The notes under the pieces were generated by a model that had not been told where the DNA came from, did no database searches, and saw only the letters and a list, made by a program, of their open reading frames with translations. Of a stretch of DNA of 64,000 nucleotides, positions 8,896-18,450 are shown one piece after another (within the stretch, counting starts at the first letter, position 1; each line of letters opens with the position of its first letter). This DNA comes from Deltaproteobacteria bacterium (lineage in GTDB: Bacteria; Desulfobacterota; Desulfobacteria; Desulfobacterales; Desulfosarcinaceae). The DNA lies in assembly GCA_021824175.1 (NCBI GenBank), contig JAKALP010000003.1:248001-312000 (forward strand), given 5' to 3'. The translations under genes and the position numbers were made by a program.

Positions 8896-10041
8896 TTAGA
8901 ACTTGAATTGTGTGGTCTGGCGCCAAGTGTAGTACGCCGGGTCACGGAAATCATCGATCAAGTGATGGGTGAAGTCAAGTTCGCATTTTTCAAAGAAACG
9001 CTCCCAGCCGATTCTCTCAGCCCAATCGCCCAGGCGTTCGTACTTTTGGGCGTCTTTGGCGTAAGCTTCGATCATGCCTTTGATGACCTTGGCAGTTTGC
9101 GGCCAGCGCGGCGCTTCATTGGGAATAAAAGCCACGACAACCTTGGAGAACTTGGGCGCGCTGATGCGGTTGGAGACCTTGCCGCCAGCCATGATGACAA
9201 TGCCGTCGCCTTCGGTATCGGCCAAGGGCATGGAGGGGCACATGGTGTAGCAGTTGCCGCAGTACATGCAGCGCTCATTATTCACGGCTACCGAGTTCAG
9301 CTTCTCACCTTTGACTTCCACTTTGGCCGGTTTGATGGCGGCGGTGGGGCAGGCCGCGATGGCCAGAGGAATTTCGCACATCTTGTCGAGATATTCATGG
9401 TCCAACATGGGCGGCTTGCGATGGTAGCCCAGGATGGCAATGTCCGAGCAGTGCACGGCGCCGCACATATTCAAGCAGCAGGCCAGAGAGACGCGCACGT
9501 GGGCCGGCATACGGTGCTGCTGGAAATCAGCAAACAGCTCATCCATGACGGCCTTAACCGGACCAGAAGCATCGGTGGCCGGAGTGTGGCAGTGAATCCA
9601 GCCCTGGGTGTGCACGATGTTGGAGACACCGGCGCCAGTGCCGCCCACGGGGAACTTGAAGGAGCCGCCCTTGAACTTGCGGCCAGCCAGGTCGTCCAGC
9701 AACGGCTTTACTTTGGCCTTGCTGTCCAGCAGGAACTCGATGTTATTGCGGGTGGTAAAGCGGAAATATCCGCCGCAGTGCTTATCGGCGATCTCGCAAA
9801 TCTCGCGGATGTGGGTGGTTGTCATCAAACGGGCACCGCCGCAACGCACGGTGTACAATTCGTCGCCCGATTCGGCCACATGGACCAACACGCCCGGTTG
9901 CAGGTATTCATGATAGAGCCATTTGCCTTTGTTTTTGGCGATGACGGGCGGATAAAACTCATCATATTTGCGCGGACCGATGTCGGTGATGCGGTTCTCC
10001 ATCGGTTTTTCGGGATTGTATCCTGAAGAAATAAAAGCCAT
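8896..10041 (-). CDS. dsrB: Dissimilatory sulfite reductase beta subunit
   Basis: The product has 381 residues, the normal size for DsrB. Cysteines for the siroheme-[4Fe-4S] region are seen at C151 and in the group C188, C189, C193, C198 ([14 protein letters not shown]). The inserted ferredoxin domain has C231 and C258, C261, C264, C268 ([12 protein letters not shown]). It pairs with DsrA in an alpha2beta2 enzyme that reduces sulfite in the cytoplasm, passing sulfur to DsrC. dsrC and dsrMKJOP are not in this window. It starts 11 bp after dsrA and is clearly co-transcribed. Confidence 0.97.
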   Translation of the reverse strand: MAFISSGYNPEKPMENRITDIGPRKYDEFYPPVIAKNKGKWLYHEYLQPGVLVHVAESGDELYTVRCGGARLMTTTHIREICEIADKHCGGYFRFTTRNNIEFLLDSKAKVKPLLDDLAGRKFKGGSFKFPVGGTGAGVSNIVHTQGWIHCHTPATDASGPVKAVMDELFADFQQHRMPAHVRVSLACCLNMCGAVHCSDIAILGYHRKPPMLDHEYLDKMCEIPLAIAACPTAAIKPAKVEVKGEKLNSVAVNNERCMYCGNCYTMCPSMPLADTEGDGIVIMAGGKVSNRISAPKFSKVVVAFIPNEAPRWPQTAKVIKGMIEAYAKDAQKYERLGDWAERIGWERFFEKCELDFTHHLIDDFRDPAYYTWRQTTQFKF

Positions 10042-10052
10042 GGTGTCGCCTC

Positions 10053-11369
10053 CTATCTCAAGTGATGTTTTCTGAACTCGTTGATGTCGCGCTCAAAACC
10101 GCCGGGAACTTCATCTTCCTTCCAGAAGATGTACGGGTTGGAGCGGGGCTCTTGCACCATGCGCGGATCGGGATCCACACCGAGAACTTCGATCACCTTC
10201 TGCAGACCCTGGCGTTTCATCAATTCGCCCAGGCGTTCACGGTTCTTGCCTTCTTCCATCCACCAATCCCAGATCGGTTCGATGACCGTTTCTTTAATTT
10301 TGGTGTAGGGGGCTTCGGCTTCGATGAAGGGTACGATCAGAGTGCCCATCTGGGCGCCGTCAAGGATCGGAGCTTTGGCGCCGGCCAGAATCGACAGGCC
10401 GCGCTCATTGCCGATGCGCAGAGCGCGCGGCATGACGTTGATGCAGTGCATGCAGCGGGTGCACTCACGGTTATTAATCTTCAGGGTTTTGCCATCCATG
10501 ACCATGCAGCCAGTGGGGCACAGGCCGATGACTTCCTTCTGGATGTCGAACTTGCCCCAGTCGCGGCCGGAGTGGGCGCCGCCATTGGGCACCAGTTCGC
10601 CGCCGATGTACGCCTGCACGGCCTTCTGGTCGATCTTGATATCGTCTTTCCAGGTGCCGATGAAGGACATATCCGCGCGGGCGATGGAGGCCACGCAGCA
10701 GTTGGGGCAGCCGTCGAACTTGAATTTAAACTTGTAGGGGAAGGCCGGACGATGCAGTTCGTCCTGGTATTCGTTGGTCAGGTCGTAGCACAGATCCTGG
10801 GTATCGTAGCAGGCGTATTCGCAGCGCGCCTGGCCAATGCAATCCGCCGGGGTGCGCAGGTTGGAGCCCGAACCGCCCAGGTCCTGATTCATGTTGTGGG
10901 TCAATTCAAAAAAGATCTCCTCCAACTGGGGCGTGGTAGTGCCCAGGAAGATGATGTCGCCGGTGGAGCCGTGCATATTGGTGATGCCGCTGCCGCGTAA
11001 ATCCCAGATATCGCACAGCTGACGCAGGTATTCGCTGGTGTAGAACTTGCCGCCCGGTTGGGCCACGCGCATGGTATGGAAATGGGCCACGCCCGGGAAC
11101 ATCTGGGGCTGGTCGCAGTAACGGCCGATAACGCCGCCGCCGTAACCGAAAACACCGACGATGCCGCCGTGTTTCCAGTGAGTCCGGCCTTGTTTGAAAG
11201 AGAGCTCGAGCAGTCCCAGAAGGTCGTCCACGACATCCACGGGAATCTGAAACTCAATGCCTTCGACATTCTTAGCCCTTTTTTCGGCTTGCTGCTTCAA
11301 GTCAGACACAAAGCTCGGCCACGGTCCGGATTCAAGCTGGTCCAACAACGGGGTTTTGTGTTTTGCCAT
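10053..11369 (-). CDS. dsrA: Dissimilatory sulfite reductase alpha subunit
   Basis: The product has 438 residues. The siroheme-[4Fe-4S] motif is complete: C177-x5-C183 and C221-x3-C225. The ferredoxin domain has C284 and C288 and then C303, C306, C309 (CTRCMHC). GGAGG lies 7 nt before ATG 11369. With DsrB it forms the catalytic core of dissimilatory sulfite reduction. The cluster order dsrA-dsrB-dsrD-dsrN is that of sulfate-reducing Desulfobacterota, which is the main evidence for the host's energy metabolism. Confidence 0.97.
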   Translation of the reverse strand: MAKHKTPLLDQLESGPWPSFVSDLKQQAEKRAKNVEGIEFQIPVDVVDDLLGLLELSFKQGRTHWKHGGIVGVFGYGGGVIGRYCDQPQMFPGVAHFHTMRVAQPGGKFYTSEYLRQLCDIWDLRGSGITNMHGSTGDIIFLGTTTPQLEEIFFELTHNMNQDLGGSGSNLRTPADCIGQARCEYACYDTQDLCYDLTNEYQDELHRPAFPYKFKFKFDGCPNCCVASIARADMSFIGTWKDDIKIDQKAVQAYIGGELVPNGGAHSGRDWGKFDIQKEVIGLCPTGCMVMDGKTLKINNRECTRCMHCINVMPRALRIGNERGLSILAGAKAPILDGAQMGTLIVPFIEAEAPYTKIKETVIEPIWDWWMEEGKNRERLGELMKRQGLQKVIEVLGVDPDPRMVQEPRSNPYIFWKEDEVPGGFERDINEFRKHHLR

Positions 11370-11387
11370 CTTTTTACCTCCATTTAA

Positions 11388-11415
11388 GTATTAAACAGGT
11401 CTTCACACAGTACAA
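11388..11415 (-). promoter_or_regulatory. Possible promoter upstream of dsrA
   Basis: On the minus strand TTGTAC (11415-11410) and TAATAC (11393-11388) are 16 bp apart. A start 6-7 nt after the -10 box would leave a very short leader with GGAGG close to the mRNA 5' end, so another promoter further upstream is quite possible. A perfect anti-Shine-Dalgarno word (GGAGGTGA) also occurs at about 11450-11443 without an obvious gene. Confidence 0.3.
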
Positions 11416-11567
11416 AAAAACGAGCTGGAATCGAAAAACTTTCACCTCCTCTCGGTATATGGGTCGTTTATCATCTATGAAAAAGATCCAAATTGAATCG
11501 TCTGATAAAGGCATTAAAGCATTGATCAAAGAGAGGTCATATAAAGAGATTCACCAGCCTTGTCAAT

Positions 11568-11589
11568 AAAAAAGCCCGGTGGTTCGGGC
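11568..11589 (-). terminator. Rho-independent terminator
   Basis: Read on the minus strand, GCCCG-AACCAC-CGGGC is followed by six Ts. It lies about 80 bp after the stop of the unknown gene 11667-12851 and before the dsr promoter region, so it separates the two units. Confidence 0.7.
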
Positions 11590-11666
11590 GCAATTGGCGC
11601 TCAGAAAAGGTACGGTTGCCCGTGGCATTGAAGCGGCCGAATGCCCATCGGCGTCAGAAGAGATGA

Positions 11667-12851
11667 TCAATACTTCTCGACATGGGCGTGGATGGCCGCG
11701 ACAAGTGATTGGACGTGGGCCGATAGATGCCGGCGGATGAGTTTGGCCTCGGCCAGCTCCGGGTGCATGGTAACCAGGAGGTTGGCTCCGACCTCCAACA
11801 GATCGCTGAAAGAATAAGTTCGAAGATAACGGGCGACCTCGGTGGCGAAATCGTCCGGAAAACCATTGGCGGCGGCCATCTGTCCAATCCCCTGCATAAA
11901 TCCCCGCCACATGGGGGTGGCCACATCGCCTTCCGCCCACGATAGTTCCCCAACGCCATCAATGCGGTCCAGGCGCATCCACAGCGTAGTCTTGAGCAGG
12001 AAGATGGTTAAGGCGTTCAGCAGCATCCGCAGATCTAAGCGGTGTTCCTCGATGGTGAGCAATGGATCATAGCGGCGCACTGTAATCAGGCGTACAGCTA
12101 TATCGTCGCCCTGCTTGCCCACAATGAAGTCTCCGGCCGCATGGTGCCACTCCATAATGGCGCTTAAGGTGTGGGGATCAAAATAGCGGGTCAAGATACA
12201 GACCGCTTGCCGAAAAAAAGTGGCGGTCTGCTTTGGGCTCAGATACCAAGGTGGCCCATCCGTGTCCCACACCGACCATTGTTGGGATTGGGATGATCCT
12301 TGGCGGCTGAGGTGCAATTCATAAAAGCCCTCGAACCACTGGGCCGCGAACATGGGCAAGGAGTCGCCGCCGGCCGCAGATCCAGCACCCGAGCCAAATA
12401 CGCGCGGAACATAACTTTGCGCCCAGCGGCCATGGAGATCATCAAGGAGGACGGCTTCGGCCGCCAACCGCGCGCGACCCGCGGCACTCACCGCCACATT
12501 GAGAATAAAGGCAATCTTGCGGGGACCCATCCATGCGGTCACCAAGGCGGGATGGTAAAAGGCGCCATGTTTAATCAGATGGACCTGGACTCGATCGAGA
12601 GTCCCATTGGCGATGGAAGTACTGCTTTCCAGTTCCGCCACCCTTCTTAACAAGGCCATCTCTTCCTTTGACAGAAAATCCTGCACCGCCATGAAATACT
12701 GCCCGTAGGTCAAGGTCGGCGTGCAAATACTCCCCCCAGCGCCCGCCCGATCCAAGGGCAGCGGCATTGGCCACTGGGGGTCATGACGCGTTACTGCGGT
12801 GGGGGGGTGTCCCACGTACCATGTGAAAATGGAGGAATGGCTTACCGTCAT
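11667..12851 (-). CDS. Hypothetical protein
   Basis: Up to 394 residues from ATG 12851; the first 45 are proline-rich and low in helix, so a later start is possible. The rest is a soluble mixed alpha/beta protein with many Trp and His residues. One stretch (WHHAAGDFIVGKQGDDIAVR) is faintly reminiscent of the catalytic loop of phosphotransferase folds, but the standard kinase motifs cannot be confirmed. It lies 5 bp after the peptidase gene 12857-13801 and so is probably in the same operon with the PA2778/PA2779 pair. It ends at a clear terminator. The function is unknown. Confidence 0.6.
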   Translation of the reverse strand: MTVSHSSIFTWYVGHPPTAVTRHDPQWPMPLPLDRAGAGGSICTPTLTYGQYFMAVQDFLSKEEMALLRRVAELESSTSIANGTLDRVQVHLIKHGAFYHPALVTAWMGPRKIAFILNVAVSAAGRARLAAEAVLLDDLHGRWAQSYVPRVFGSGAGSAAGGDSLPMFAAQWFEGFYELHLSRQGSSQSQQWSVWDTDGPPWYLSPKQTATFFRQAVCILTRYFDPHTLSAIMEWHHAAGDFIVGKQGDDIAVRLITVRRYDPLLTIEEHRLDLRMLLNALTIFLLKTTLWMRLDRIDGVGELSWAEGDVATPMWRGFMQGIGQMAAANGFPDDFATEVARYLRTYSFSDLLEVGANLLVTMHPELAEAKLIRRHLSAHVQSLVAAIHAHVEKY

Positions 12852-12856
12852 AACAA

Positions 12857-13801
12857 TTATTCCATCACCGCTTTCTTTTTCAGCTCAGCATGGATCTCTT
12901 CCAGGGTTTGGCGGTAGATGGCGATGTGGGGGCCGCCCAGCAGAACCGCCTTTTGGGCGGCGGTCTGGGCAGCTTCCAAGGCGCCCTGCTCGGCCAGAAG
13001 GTGGGCCATATTGTTCAGCGGGGCGCCATTGCCCGGATCGAGTTGGGCGGCCCGTTGAAAGGCCGACAATGCCTGCGCCTTATCTTCAACATCGTAAAAT
13101 GCGTTTCCCATGGCCATCCAGACCGCCCCGCTCGCGGGCCAACGCTCAGCCGCTGCCTGCAAGGCGATAATGGCTTCATCCCGCTGCCCGGCCTGGGACA
13201 AACCCTGCACTGCCTGCAGATAAGGATACTCCTGCGCGCTGGCCGGCATTTGTCCAGGGGACAGTACCAGCAAGCCCCATTGATCGGCGCGTTGCCAGGT
13301 CCGCAAAAAGGTTGCTAGCCCAACACTGCGATCCGCGGTTTGCCCTGTATGCAGCCAAATCACTTCCTGATTCAGATCATAGCCCAGCGCCACGGCATAG
13401 TGCCAGCGCGGCAGCCAGCTCAAGCCCAGGTTCTGGAGCACGATCACCGGCTGACCAGCGGCCAGGCAGGCCATCAGATCGTTCCATCCCTGGATCGGAT
13501 AGGCCAACCGTTGGTGCCGGCGGGCACCGGCGATCAACCCGGATTGCAGGCTGCCTTCCCGGCCTGGCGTGTAAACTTCAGGTGTCAGATCTTCAGGCCG
13601 GGCGTGCGCCCCGCTCCATTGGAGCACCATGGCCAACGAAGCTGGACCGCATTGCAGGGCGGCCTGGGCAAAAAAAGGGACGGTGGTCAGGTGAACCTGG
13701 GGGGGCAATTGGGGTGGCAGGGGCTGGTGCAGCAAATGGCGGTAACCGGCGCAGCCGGTCAGCCACCAGAGCACCCAAAAGAGAAGCAGGACCCGTTGCA
13801 G
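12857..13801 (-). CDS. C39-like peptidase lipoprotein with TPR repeats (PA2778-like)
   Basis: A papain-like C39-type domain (about 35-190) has the cysteine motif QCGPASLAMVL and a histidine in RWHYAVALGYD. TPR-like helices follow (about 200-300). The N-terminus is a lipoprotein signal ending LTGC, but it is complete only if translation starts upstream of the GTG at 13774. A CTG at 13801, with GGAG nearby, gives a full basic-hydrophobic signal and is chosen here. It follows the PA2779-like gene by 31 bp. Such pairs are conserved in several bacteria, with no established function. The protein is probably anchored in a membrane facing the periplasm. Confidence 0.72.
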   Translation of the reverse strand: MQRVLLLFWVLWWLTGCAGYRHLLHQPLPPQLPPQVHLTTVPFFAQAALQCGPASLAMVLQWSGAHARPEDLTPEVYTPGREGSLQSGLIAGARRHQRLAYPIQGWNDLMACLAAGQPVIVLQNLGLSWLPRWHYAVALGYDLNQEVIWLHTGQTADRSVGLATFLRTWQRADQWGLLVLSPGQMPASAQEYPYLQAVQGLSQAGQRDEAIIALQAAAERWPASGAVWMAMGNAFYDVEDKAQALSAFQRAAQLDPGNGAPLNNMAHLLAEQGALEAAQTAAQKAVLLGGPHIAIYRQTLEEIHAELKKKAVME

Positions 13802-13832
13802 ACCGCTCCGGGTCCTGTGAAAGCAATGGTCA

Positions 13833-14243
13833 CTACTTCTTTTTGATGAAGGTGAAGACGTCGGTGACTCCCATGATATCGGTGATGACTAGAACAATAA
13901 AGACAACCACGCCGACCAGGAGGATGAATCCCAAGGCGTCGCCGCCGGCCGGCAACTGGTCGATTTTTTTGGACACCATGGCGATCTCGGCATCGGTCAT
14001 GGCGTCGACCCGCAGCTTTGCTTCATCGGGATCCACGCCCAAGGCGTGAAGCTGTTGGACCACCTCCTGGCGCTCCAGGAAAATCTTGACTTTCTGCCGG
14101 GCCAGATCATGGCCTTGGGCCTGAAGCATATCGTCAGTGCCCACCATGGCGGCTTTGGCTGGCGCCACAATCAGGGATAAAAAGCCGAACGCTAAAATCA
14201 GAATACTTGCCACGGATTTCTGCAGAGAACGGGATAACTTCAT
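13833..14243 (-). CDS. PA2779-like small membrane protein
   Basis: 136 residues: a signal-like hydrophobic N-terminus (about 10-32, ending in AKA), a soluble helical part rich in Gln, Arg and Glu (RQKVKIFLERQEVVQQLHAL), then a C-terminal transmembrane helix (about 104-125) and a lysine tail. This pattern, and its position directly before a PA2778-like peptidase gene, match the PA2779 family. ATG 14243 has GGAAGGA upstream. It may be the substrate or membrane partner of the peptidase; that is inference. Confidence 0.75.
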   Translation of the reverse strand: MKLSRSLQKSVASILILAFGFLSLIVAPAKAAMVGTDDMLQAQGHDLARQKVKIFLERQEVVQQLHALGVDPDEAKLRVDAMTDAEIAMVSKKIDQLPAGGDALGFILLVGVVVFIVLVITDIMGVTDVFTFIKKK

Positions 14244-14402
14244 CTTCTTATCCTTCCTTTGGTTGTTGGGGGCGGGAGGCTGACCACTGGGGAGTTTGCA
14301 TATGATTGCGACCTTTTTGCGAACTTTATTATCAATAATCTTTGCGGAGTCAACCTAAAATCATTTAACCATGGTATAGGAACGCCTAAGGAGGCAAACG
14401 CC

Positions 14403-15164
14403 ATGCTATTCTTCCTGAAAAAGAGCATCACGCCCTTTCTGCTGCCACCGGGCATTTTTATCGTGGTCTTTCTGGTGAGCGGTTGGATTCTCGGAGGCAA
14501 AAAAAATAAGGCGGCCTGGCTCTGCCTGGGGATGGCCGGATTCATCTGGATCTTCTCCGTAGGCCCTACGGCCGATTTTCTGATGCGCCGACTGGAAGCT
14601 GGCTTTCCCATCCCCAACAATCCCAAAGCGGATGTCATCATCATGCTGGGCGGGTCTACCTTTGACAAGGCCCCGGATCTCTCCGGCATTGGCGCGCCCG
14701 GCCCGGGCACCATGGAACGTATGGTGACGGCCGCGCGTTTGCAACGCCGCTTGGGCGTGCCCATTCTGGCCTCCGGCGGCAATGTGTTCGCCCATGACGG
14801 GTCCAGCGCTCGCTTGGCCAAACGCTTTTTAGTGGATCTGGGAATCGACGACGAAAAAATCATAGTAGAGGATCGCAGCCGCGACACCTTTGAAAATGCC
14901 CGTTACAGCAAAGCCATCTGCGATCATTACGGGTTTAAGGCCCCCGTGCTGGTAACTTCGGGCTATCACCTGAAACGGGCCATGCATTGCTTCAATCAAG
15001 TCGGTTTGAAAGTCGTCCCCTTCCCTTGCGGCCTCACCACTTGGCCGCACAAGGAACTCACCTGGCGCAGTTTTTTGCCCAATGCAGCCTCACTGGAGAC
15101 CACCGCGGAGGCTCTGCATGAGTGGCTGGGCTTGCTTTTCTACCAAATTGCGCCCTCTTCTTGA
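14403..15164 (+). CDS. YdcF/ElyC-type (DUF218) membrane protein
   Basis: AAGGAGG lies 8 nt before ATG 14403; the frame extends to 14259 but without a good site. The 253-residue product has two N-terminal membrane helices (about 12-30 and 37-57), then a cytoplasmic or periplasmic DUF218 domain. Typical motifs are DVIIMLGGS, LASGG, EDRSRDTFENARYS and VLVTSGYHLKRAM. E. coli ElyC, of the same family, affects envelope and peptidoglycan integrity. The gene diverges from the PA2779-like gene, with about 160 bp between them. Confidence 0.85.
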   Translation: MLFFLKKSITPFLLPPGIFIVVFLVSGWILGGKKNKAAWLCLGMAGFIWIFSVGPTADFLMRRLEAGFPIPNNPKADVIIMLGGSTFDKAPDLSGIGAPGPGTMERMVTAARLQRRLGVPILASGGNVFAHDGSSARLAKRFLVDLGIDDEKIIVEDRSRDTFENARYSKAICDHYGFKAPVLVTSGYHLKRAMHCFNQVGLKVVPFPCGLTTWPHKELTWRSFLPNAASLETTAEALHEWLGLLFYQIAPSS

Positions 15165-15423
15165 CTTATACTCCACATCCAGCGTGTATTTGCTTTTTCA
15201 GGTCCAACCATGCTATAGAACTACATATTCTTCTTGTCATGCCAAGCAATTATCAATTCTGGACGCTATTGGAACTAAACAAAATCCAAAACAGGTCGAT
15301 CTAATCAAAAGTGCGGCTCGTCGATGAGAGGGATTTTCGGCGGGTCCGGCAAAGCGGCGGTTGGTACGAGCATAATTGAGACAAAGGCCAGCGGGATCGC
15401 CCCGCTGGAAAAGGAGCAACCCC

Positions 15424-16179
15424 ATGCGCATGCGCCATATTCTGTTGGTCCATCCCACCCGATCCATTCGTGCCCTGATTAAAAAATTCGTATTTGCGGA
15501 GTTGGGCGATGTGGAGTTTGTGGAGGCGGATAACGGCGAAGGGGCCATCGCCGAGCTCAACATGAATGCCTTTGACACAGTGGTAGCCACCGCGGAACTG
15601 GCCGACATGCGTACCACGGCGCTCAGAGCCAAAATGGCCGAAACCACTCACAATGCCAAAACACCATTTATCGTCCTATCCGAAGACGAAGGCGGCTCTG
15701 ACCGCCAGACCCTGGCCCAGCAGGGATTTGAACACGTGGTGCATATCCGCCTGCGTCCGGCGGAGTTGATTCAACAGATCAACACGGTGTGCAACCCGCG
15801 CCAGTGGCGCAAGGATAAACGCTACTATATCCCCAAAACCAAGGTGATCATCGAATCCGGCACGGCTCAGCTGGATGGCGCTCTGGTCAATATCAGCCGG
15901 GGCGGCCTTCTGATGGAGCTCATCACCTATGAACCCGAAGCGCTCATGCGGGAAGAGATCCAGCTGACCGTGCGCATCCCCGGTCCCACCGACTTTTATG
16001 ACATCGCCATGCTGCCCGCCAAGCTGTCGCGGCTCAATATCACCGAATGGCACCTCAACAGCGCCCCGGCCGCCATGCGCGCCACTTTTATTTTTCGGGA
16101 GCTGCCCCAGGAAAAGGCCGAGCAGCTCGATCAGGTGCTGCAACTGGCCGTGGAAGACAAGCTGGCAGAAGACAACTAA
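15424..16179 (+). CDS. Degenerate receiver domain fused to a PilZ domain
   Basis: Start at ATG 15424 (AAGGAG 8 nt upstream) rather than 15376. Residues 1-120 have the CheY-like pattern, but the acidic pair is replaced (LLVHPTRSIR) and the phospho-acceptor Asp appears to be Thr (DTVVATAELADM). It is therefore a pseudo-receiver. Residues about 130-245 form a PilZ-like domain with GALVNISRGGLLMEL, matching the family's (D/N)xSxxG core; an N-terminal arginine motif (RxxxR) is suggested by RQWRKDKRYY. It may bind cyclic di-GMP and signal through protein contacts rather than phosphorylation. The gene stands alone. Confidence 0.82.
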   Translation: MRMRHILLVHPTRSIRALIKKFVFAELGDVEFVEADNGEGAIAELNMNAFDTVVATAELADMRTTALRAKMAETTHNAKTPFIVLSEDEGGSDRQTLAQQGFEHVVHIRLRPAELIQQINTVCNPRQWRKDKRYYIPKTKVIIESGTAQLDGALVNISRGGLLMELITYEPEALMREEIQLTVRIPGPTDFYDIAMLPAKLSRLNITEWHLNSAPAAMRATFIFRELPQEKAEQLDQVLQLAVEDKLAEDN

Positions 16180-16211
16180 TTTGCGTGTACTTCTCGTTGC
16201 GGTTTTAAAAA

Positions 16212-16297
16212 CAGAGGCGCAACGCCCGCGGAGAGACGCAGAGATTTTTATGATAAATTCTCCTCTGCGTTCCTCCGCGGGCGCTGCGCCTCCGCGT
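16212..16297. repeat. Long imperfect inverted repeat (CTCTGCG family)
   Basis: The left arm (16212-16244, ending GAGACGCAGAG) pairs with the right arm (16262-16297, starting CTCTGCGTTCCTCCGCGG). It lies between the convergent genes 15424-16179 and 16316-16930 and could act as a bidirectional terminator. Confidence 0.75.
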
Positions 16298-16315
16298 TGA
16301 ATAAAAGAATAAAAA

Positions 16316-16930
16316 CTATTCTTCCAGTTCTTTAAGGATCTGGGGCGCTACCTGATATCCCAGTTCGACTGCTCGCCGGGCGTGAATTTTGGCTTGGTCG
16401 CGATCCCCTTTTTCAAGATAGGCAATGGCCAGATTATTGTGGGCCACCGCAAAGTCGGGTTCGGCCTTGAGCGCGTTTTGGCAGGCCTCAATGGCCTCAT
16501 CCACTTGACCATTCATGAGATAGGCGGCGGCCAGGGTAGTAAAGCCTTGGATAAAACGGAAGTTAAAGGCCGTGGCCTTTTTGAGATTCTTGATGGCTTC
16601 CTCGACCTCCCCCTTTTGCATGTGAACAAAACCGATGTTGCCGTAGCCCTCGGAAAAACCGGGACGCGCCTTGACCGCGCGCTTGTTCCAATCCAGGCAG
16701 CCGTCCAGATCGCCGCGCTTGAGGCACAGCCCGCCTAACTGCACATAGGCTTCGGCCAGGGAAGGACTGCACTCGATGGCCGCCATAAAGCATTTTTCCG
16801 CTTCCGCATCCTGGCTTTTGCCCATCAGTGCCACACCCAGATTGAAGTGCGTGGTGCCGCACTCTGGATTGCCGGCCAATGACTGGCGCTGCTGGATAAT
16901 AAAATCGTCTACATTCTTTGCTTTATCCAT
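16316..16930 (-). CDS. Tetratricopeptide repeat protein
   Basis: 204 residues with about five consecutive 34-residue TPR units, recognisable from repeated patterns such as HFNLGVALMGKSQDAEAEKC, EGYGNIGFVHMQKGEVEEAI, YLMNGQVDEAIEACQNAL and HNNLAIAYLEKGDRDQAK. It has no signal peptide or membrane helix, so it is cytoplasmic. GAGG lies 9 nt before ATG 16930. It is a protein-protein contact module; the partner is unknown. Confidence 0.85.
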   Translation of the reverse strand: MDKAKNVDDFIIQQRQSLAGNPECGTTHFNLGVALMGKSQDAEAEKCFMAAIECSPSLAEAYVQLGGLCLKRGDLDGCLDWNKRAVKARPGFSEGYGNIGFVHMQKGEVEEAIKNLKKATAFNFRFIQGFTTLAAAYLMNGQVDEAIEACQNALKAEPDFAVAHNNLAIAYLEKGDRDQAKIHARRAVELGYQVAPQILKELEE

Positions 16931-17115
16931 TTTGTCTGAACCTCACCTCGTATTCGCAGGGTGACGTCCTCGGCCACCCGTCGCAATCTTTCGCGGGCAA
17001 AAAATCTCAAAATCCGCTCAATTTTTTTCGCTTCTCAAAAGCGAATTATGGTTATGTCGCGCTGCCCCCCTTGTCAAGGCATTTCCTCGGGGCTCAGCCT
17101 GTGCCAACGCCGGCC

Positions 17116-18330
17116 CTATCCCAACTCCCCTTCGAGCTCCTTCATGGCGCGCTTAATCTGACGCAGGGCCTGGCGAATGCGATGCTCATTTTCCACCAGG
17201 GCGATACGCAGATAGCCTTCGCCCTCCTCGCCGAAGCCGATACCCGGCGCCAGGGCCACATTGGCGCGCTTCATCATCTGGATGGAGAATTCCATGGAGC
17301 CGATGCGGTCCAGGGGCGGTGGGATCTTGGCCCATACGAACATGCCGGCCTTGGGGCTGGTGATCTCCCAGCCCATGCGCTCCAGTCCTTCGCACATCAC
17401 ATCGCGGCGGTTCTGGTAGATCTGGGCCTGGTGGATCACATCTTCATCGCAATGACGCAAGGCCACGATGCCGGCGATCTGAATGGCGGAGAAGATGCCA
17501 TAATCATAGTAGCCCTTGATGCGGCGCAGGCCGTTGACCATCTCAGCGTTGCCCAGACAATAGCCCAGGCGCCAGCCAGCCATATTGTAAGATTTGGAGA
17601 AGGAGCCGAACTCCACCCCCACCTCCATGGCGCCTGGCACCTGCAAAAAGCTCGGGGCCACGTAGCCGTCAAAAGTGATCTTGTTGTATGCAAAATCGTG
17701 GATCACGAGAAAGCCGTACTTTTTAGCCAGCCACACCACCCGCTCATAGAGCTCCATGCTGCCCAGAGCGCCGGTAGGGTTGTGGGGATAGTTGAGAATC
17801 AGCACCTTGGGCCGGGGATAGACATTGGCGCACATGGCTTCCAGGCGCTGCAGAAAGACCGATTCTTCTGCCAGGGGGATGCGCAATACGCTGCCCCCGG
17901 CAATGATGGCCGCATAGATATGCACAGGAAAGGCCGGGGTGGGCACCAGCACGGTATCGCCGGGGCCGATCATGGCCAGACATAGATGGGAGATGCCCTC
18001 CTTGGAGCCGATGGTGACCAGCACTTCCTTGTCCGGGTCCAGGGTCACGCCATAATCCTTGGCATAGGTCTTGGCCAATTCAATGCGCAGGTTGCGCATG
18101 CCGTAGGCCACGGGATAGCGGTGGGTTTTGGGGTCCGTGGCCACCTCCATGAGTTTGGAGATCACCGGCTGAGGCGTGGGATCCACGGGATTGCCCATGC
18201 CCAGGTCGATGACATCGTCGCCATTCCAGCGCTTTTCCATCTTCATCTGATTGATCATACCGAAGAGATAGGGCGGCAACTGAGACATGCGCTGGGCGTA
18301 TTGAATGGATTGTTTTTTGGGTTCTTCCAT
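17116..18330 (-). CDS. Class I/II PLP-dependent aminotransferase, AlaC/DapL-like
   Basis: 404 residues with the class I/II fold. The PLP lysine is in SFSKSYNMAGWRLGY, the Asn/Pro motif in NYPHNPTGA, and the conserved Asp/Tyr in HDFAYNKI. The closest pattern I know is the glutamate-pyruvate (alanine) aminotransferase AlaC and related LL-DAP-type enzymes; the exact amino acid cannot be fixed from sequence. AAGGAG precedes ATG 18330 by 8 nt. Monocistronic, with the structured region 18.4-18.7 kb upstream. Confidence 0.88.
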   Translation of the reverse strand: MEEPKKQSIQYAQRMSQLPPYLFGMINQMKMEKRWNGDDVIDLGMGNPVDPTPQPVISKLMEVATDPKTHRYPVAYGMRNLRIELAKTYAKDYGVTLDPDKEVLVTIGSKEGISHLCLAMIGPGDTVLVPTPAFPVHIYAAIIAGGSVLRIPLAEESVFLQRLEAMCANVYPRPKVLILNYPHNPTGALGSMELYERVVWLAKKYGFLVIHDFAYNKITFDGYVAPSFLQVPGAMEVGVEFGSFSKSYNMAGWRLGYCLGNAEMVNGLRRIKGYYDYGIFSAIQIAGIVALRHCDEDVIHQAQIYQNRRDVMCEGLERMGWEITSPKAGMFVWAKIPPPLDRIGSMEFSIQMMKRANVALAPGIGFGEEGEGYLRIALVENEHRIRQALRQIKRAMKELEGELG

Positions 18331-18450
18331 GACTTGGCTCCTTTGTTGAATCGGGCATGAAGAAAAAGCTCATATTTTTTCAAGTTCTCCCGCTAAAGAT
18401 CAGGCGGGACGACACATCGATATAACTTTAATATGTGTGTCGAAAGCAGA

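Noticed and set aside
8770-11387. Long plus-strand frames opposite the dsr genes
   Set aside because: They mirror dsrA and dsrB, whose cysteine motifs are complete; the plus-strand products have the His/Ala/Gly-rich shadow composition.
11420-11450. GGAGGTGA on the minus strand upstream of dsrA
   Set aside because: A perfect Shine-Dalgarno word, but no good start codon at the right distance; only a 23-codon GTG frame without other support follows.
14240-14887. 215-codon minus-strand frame
   Set aside because: It lies opposite the YdcF/ElyC-type gene, which has a strong ribosome-binding site and family motifs.
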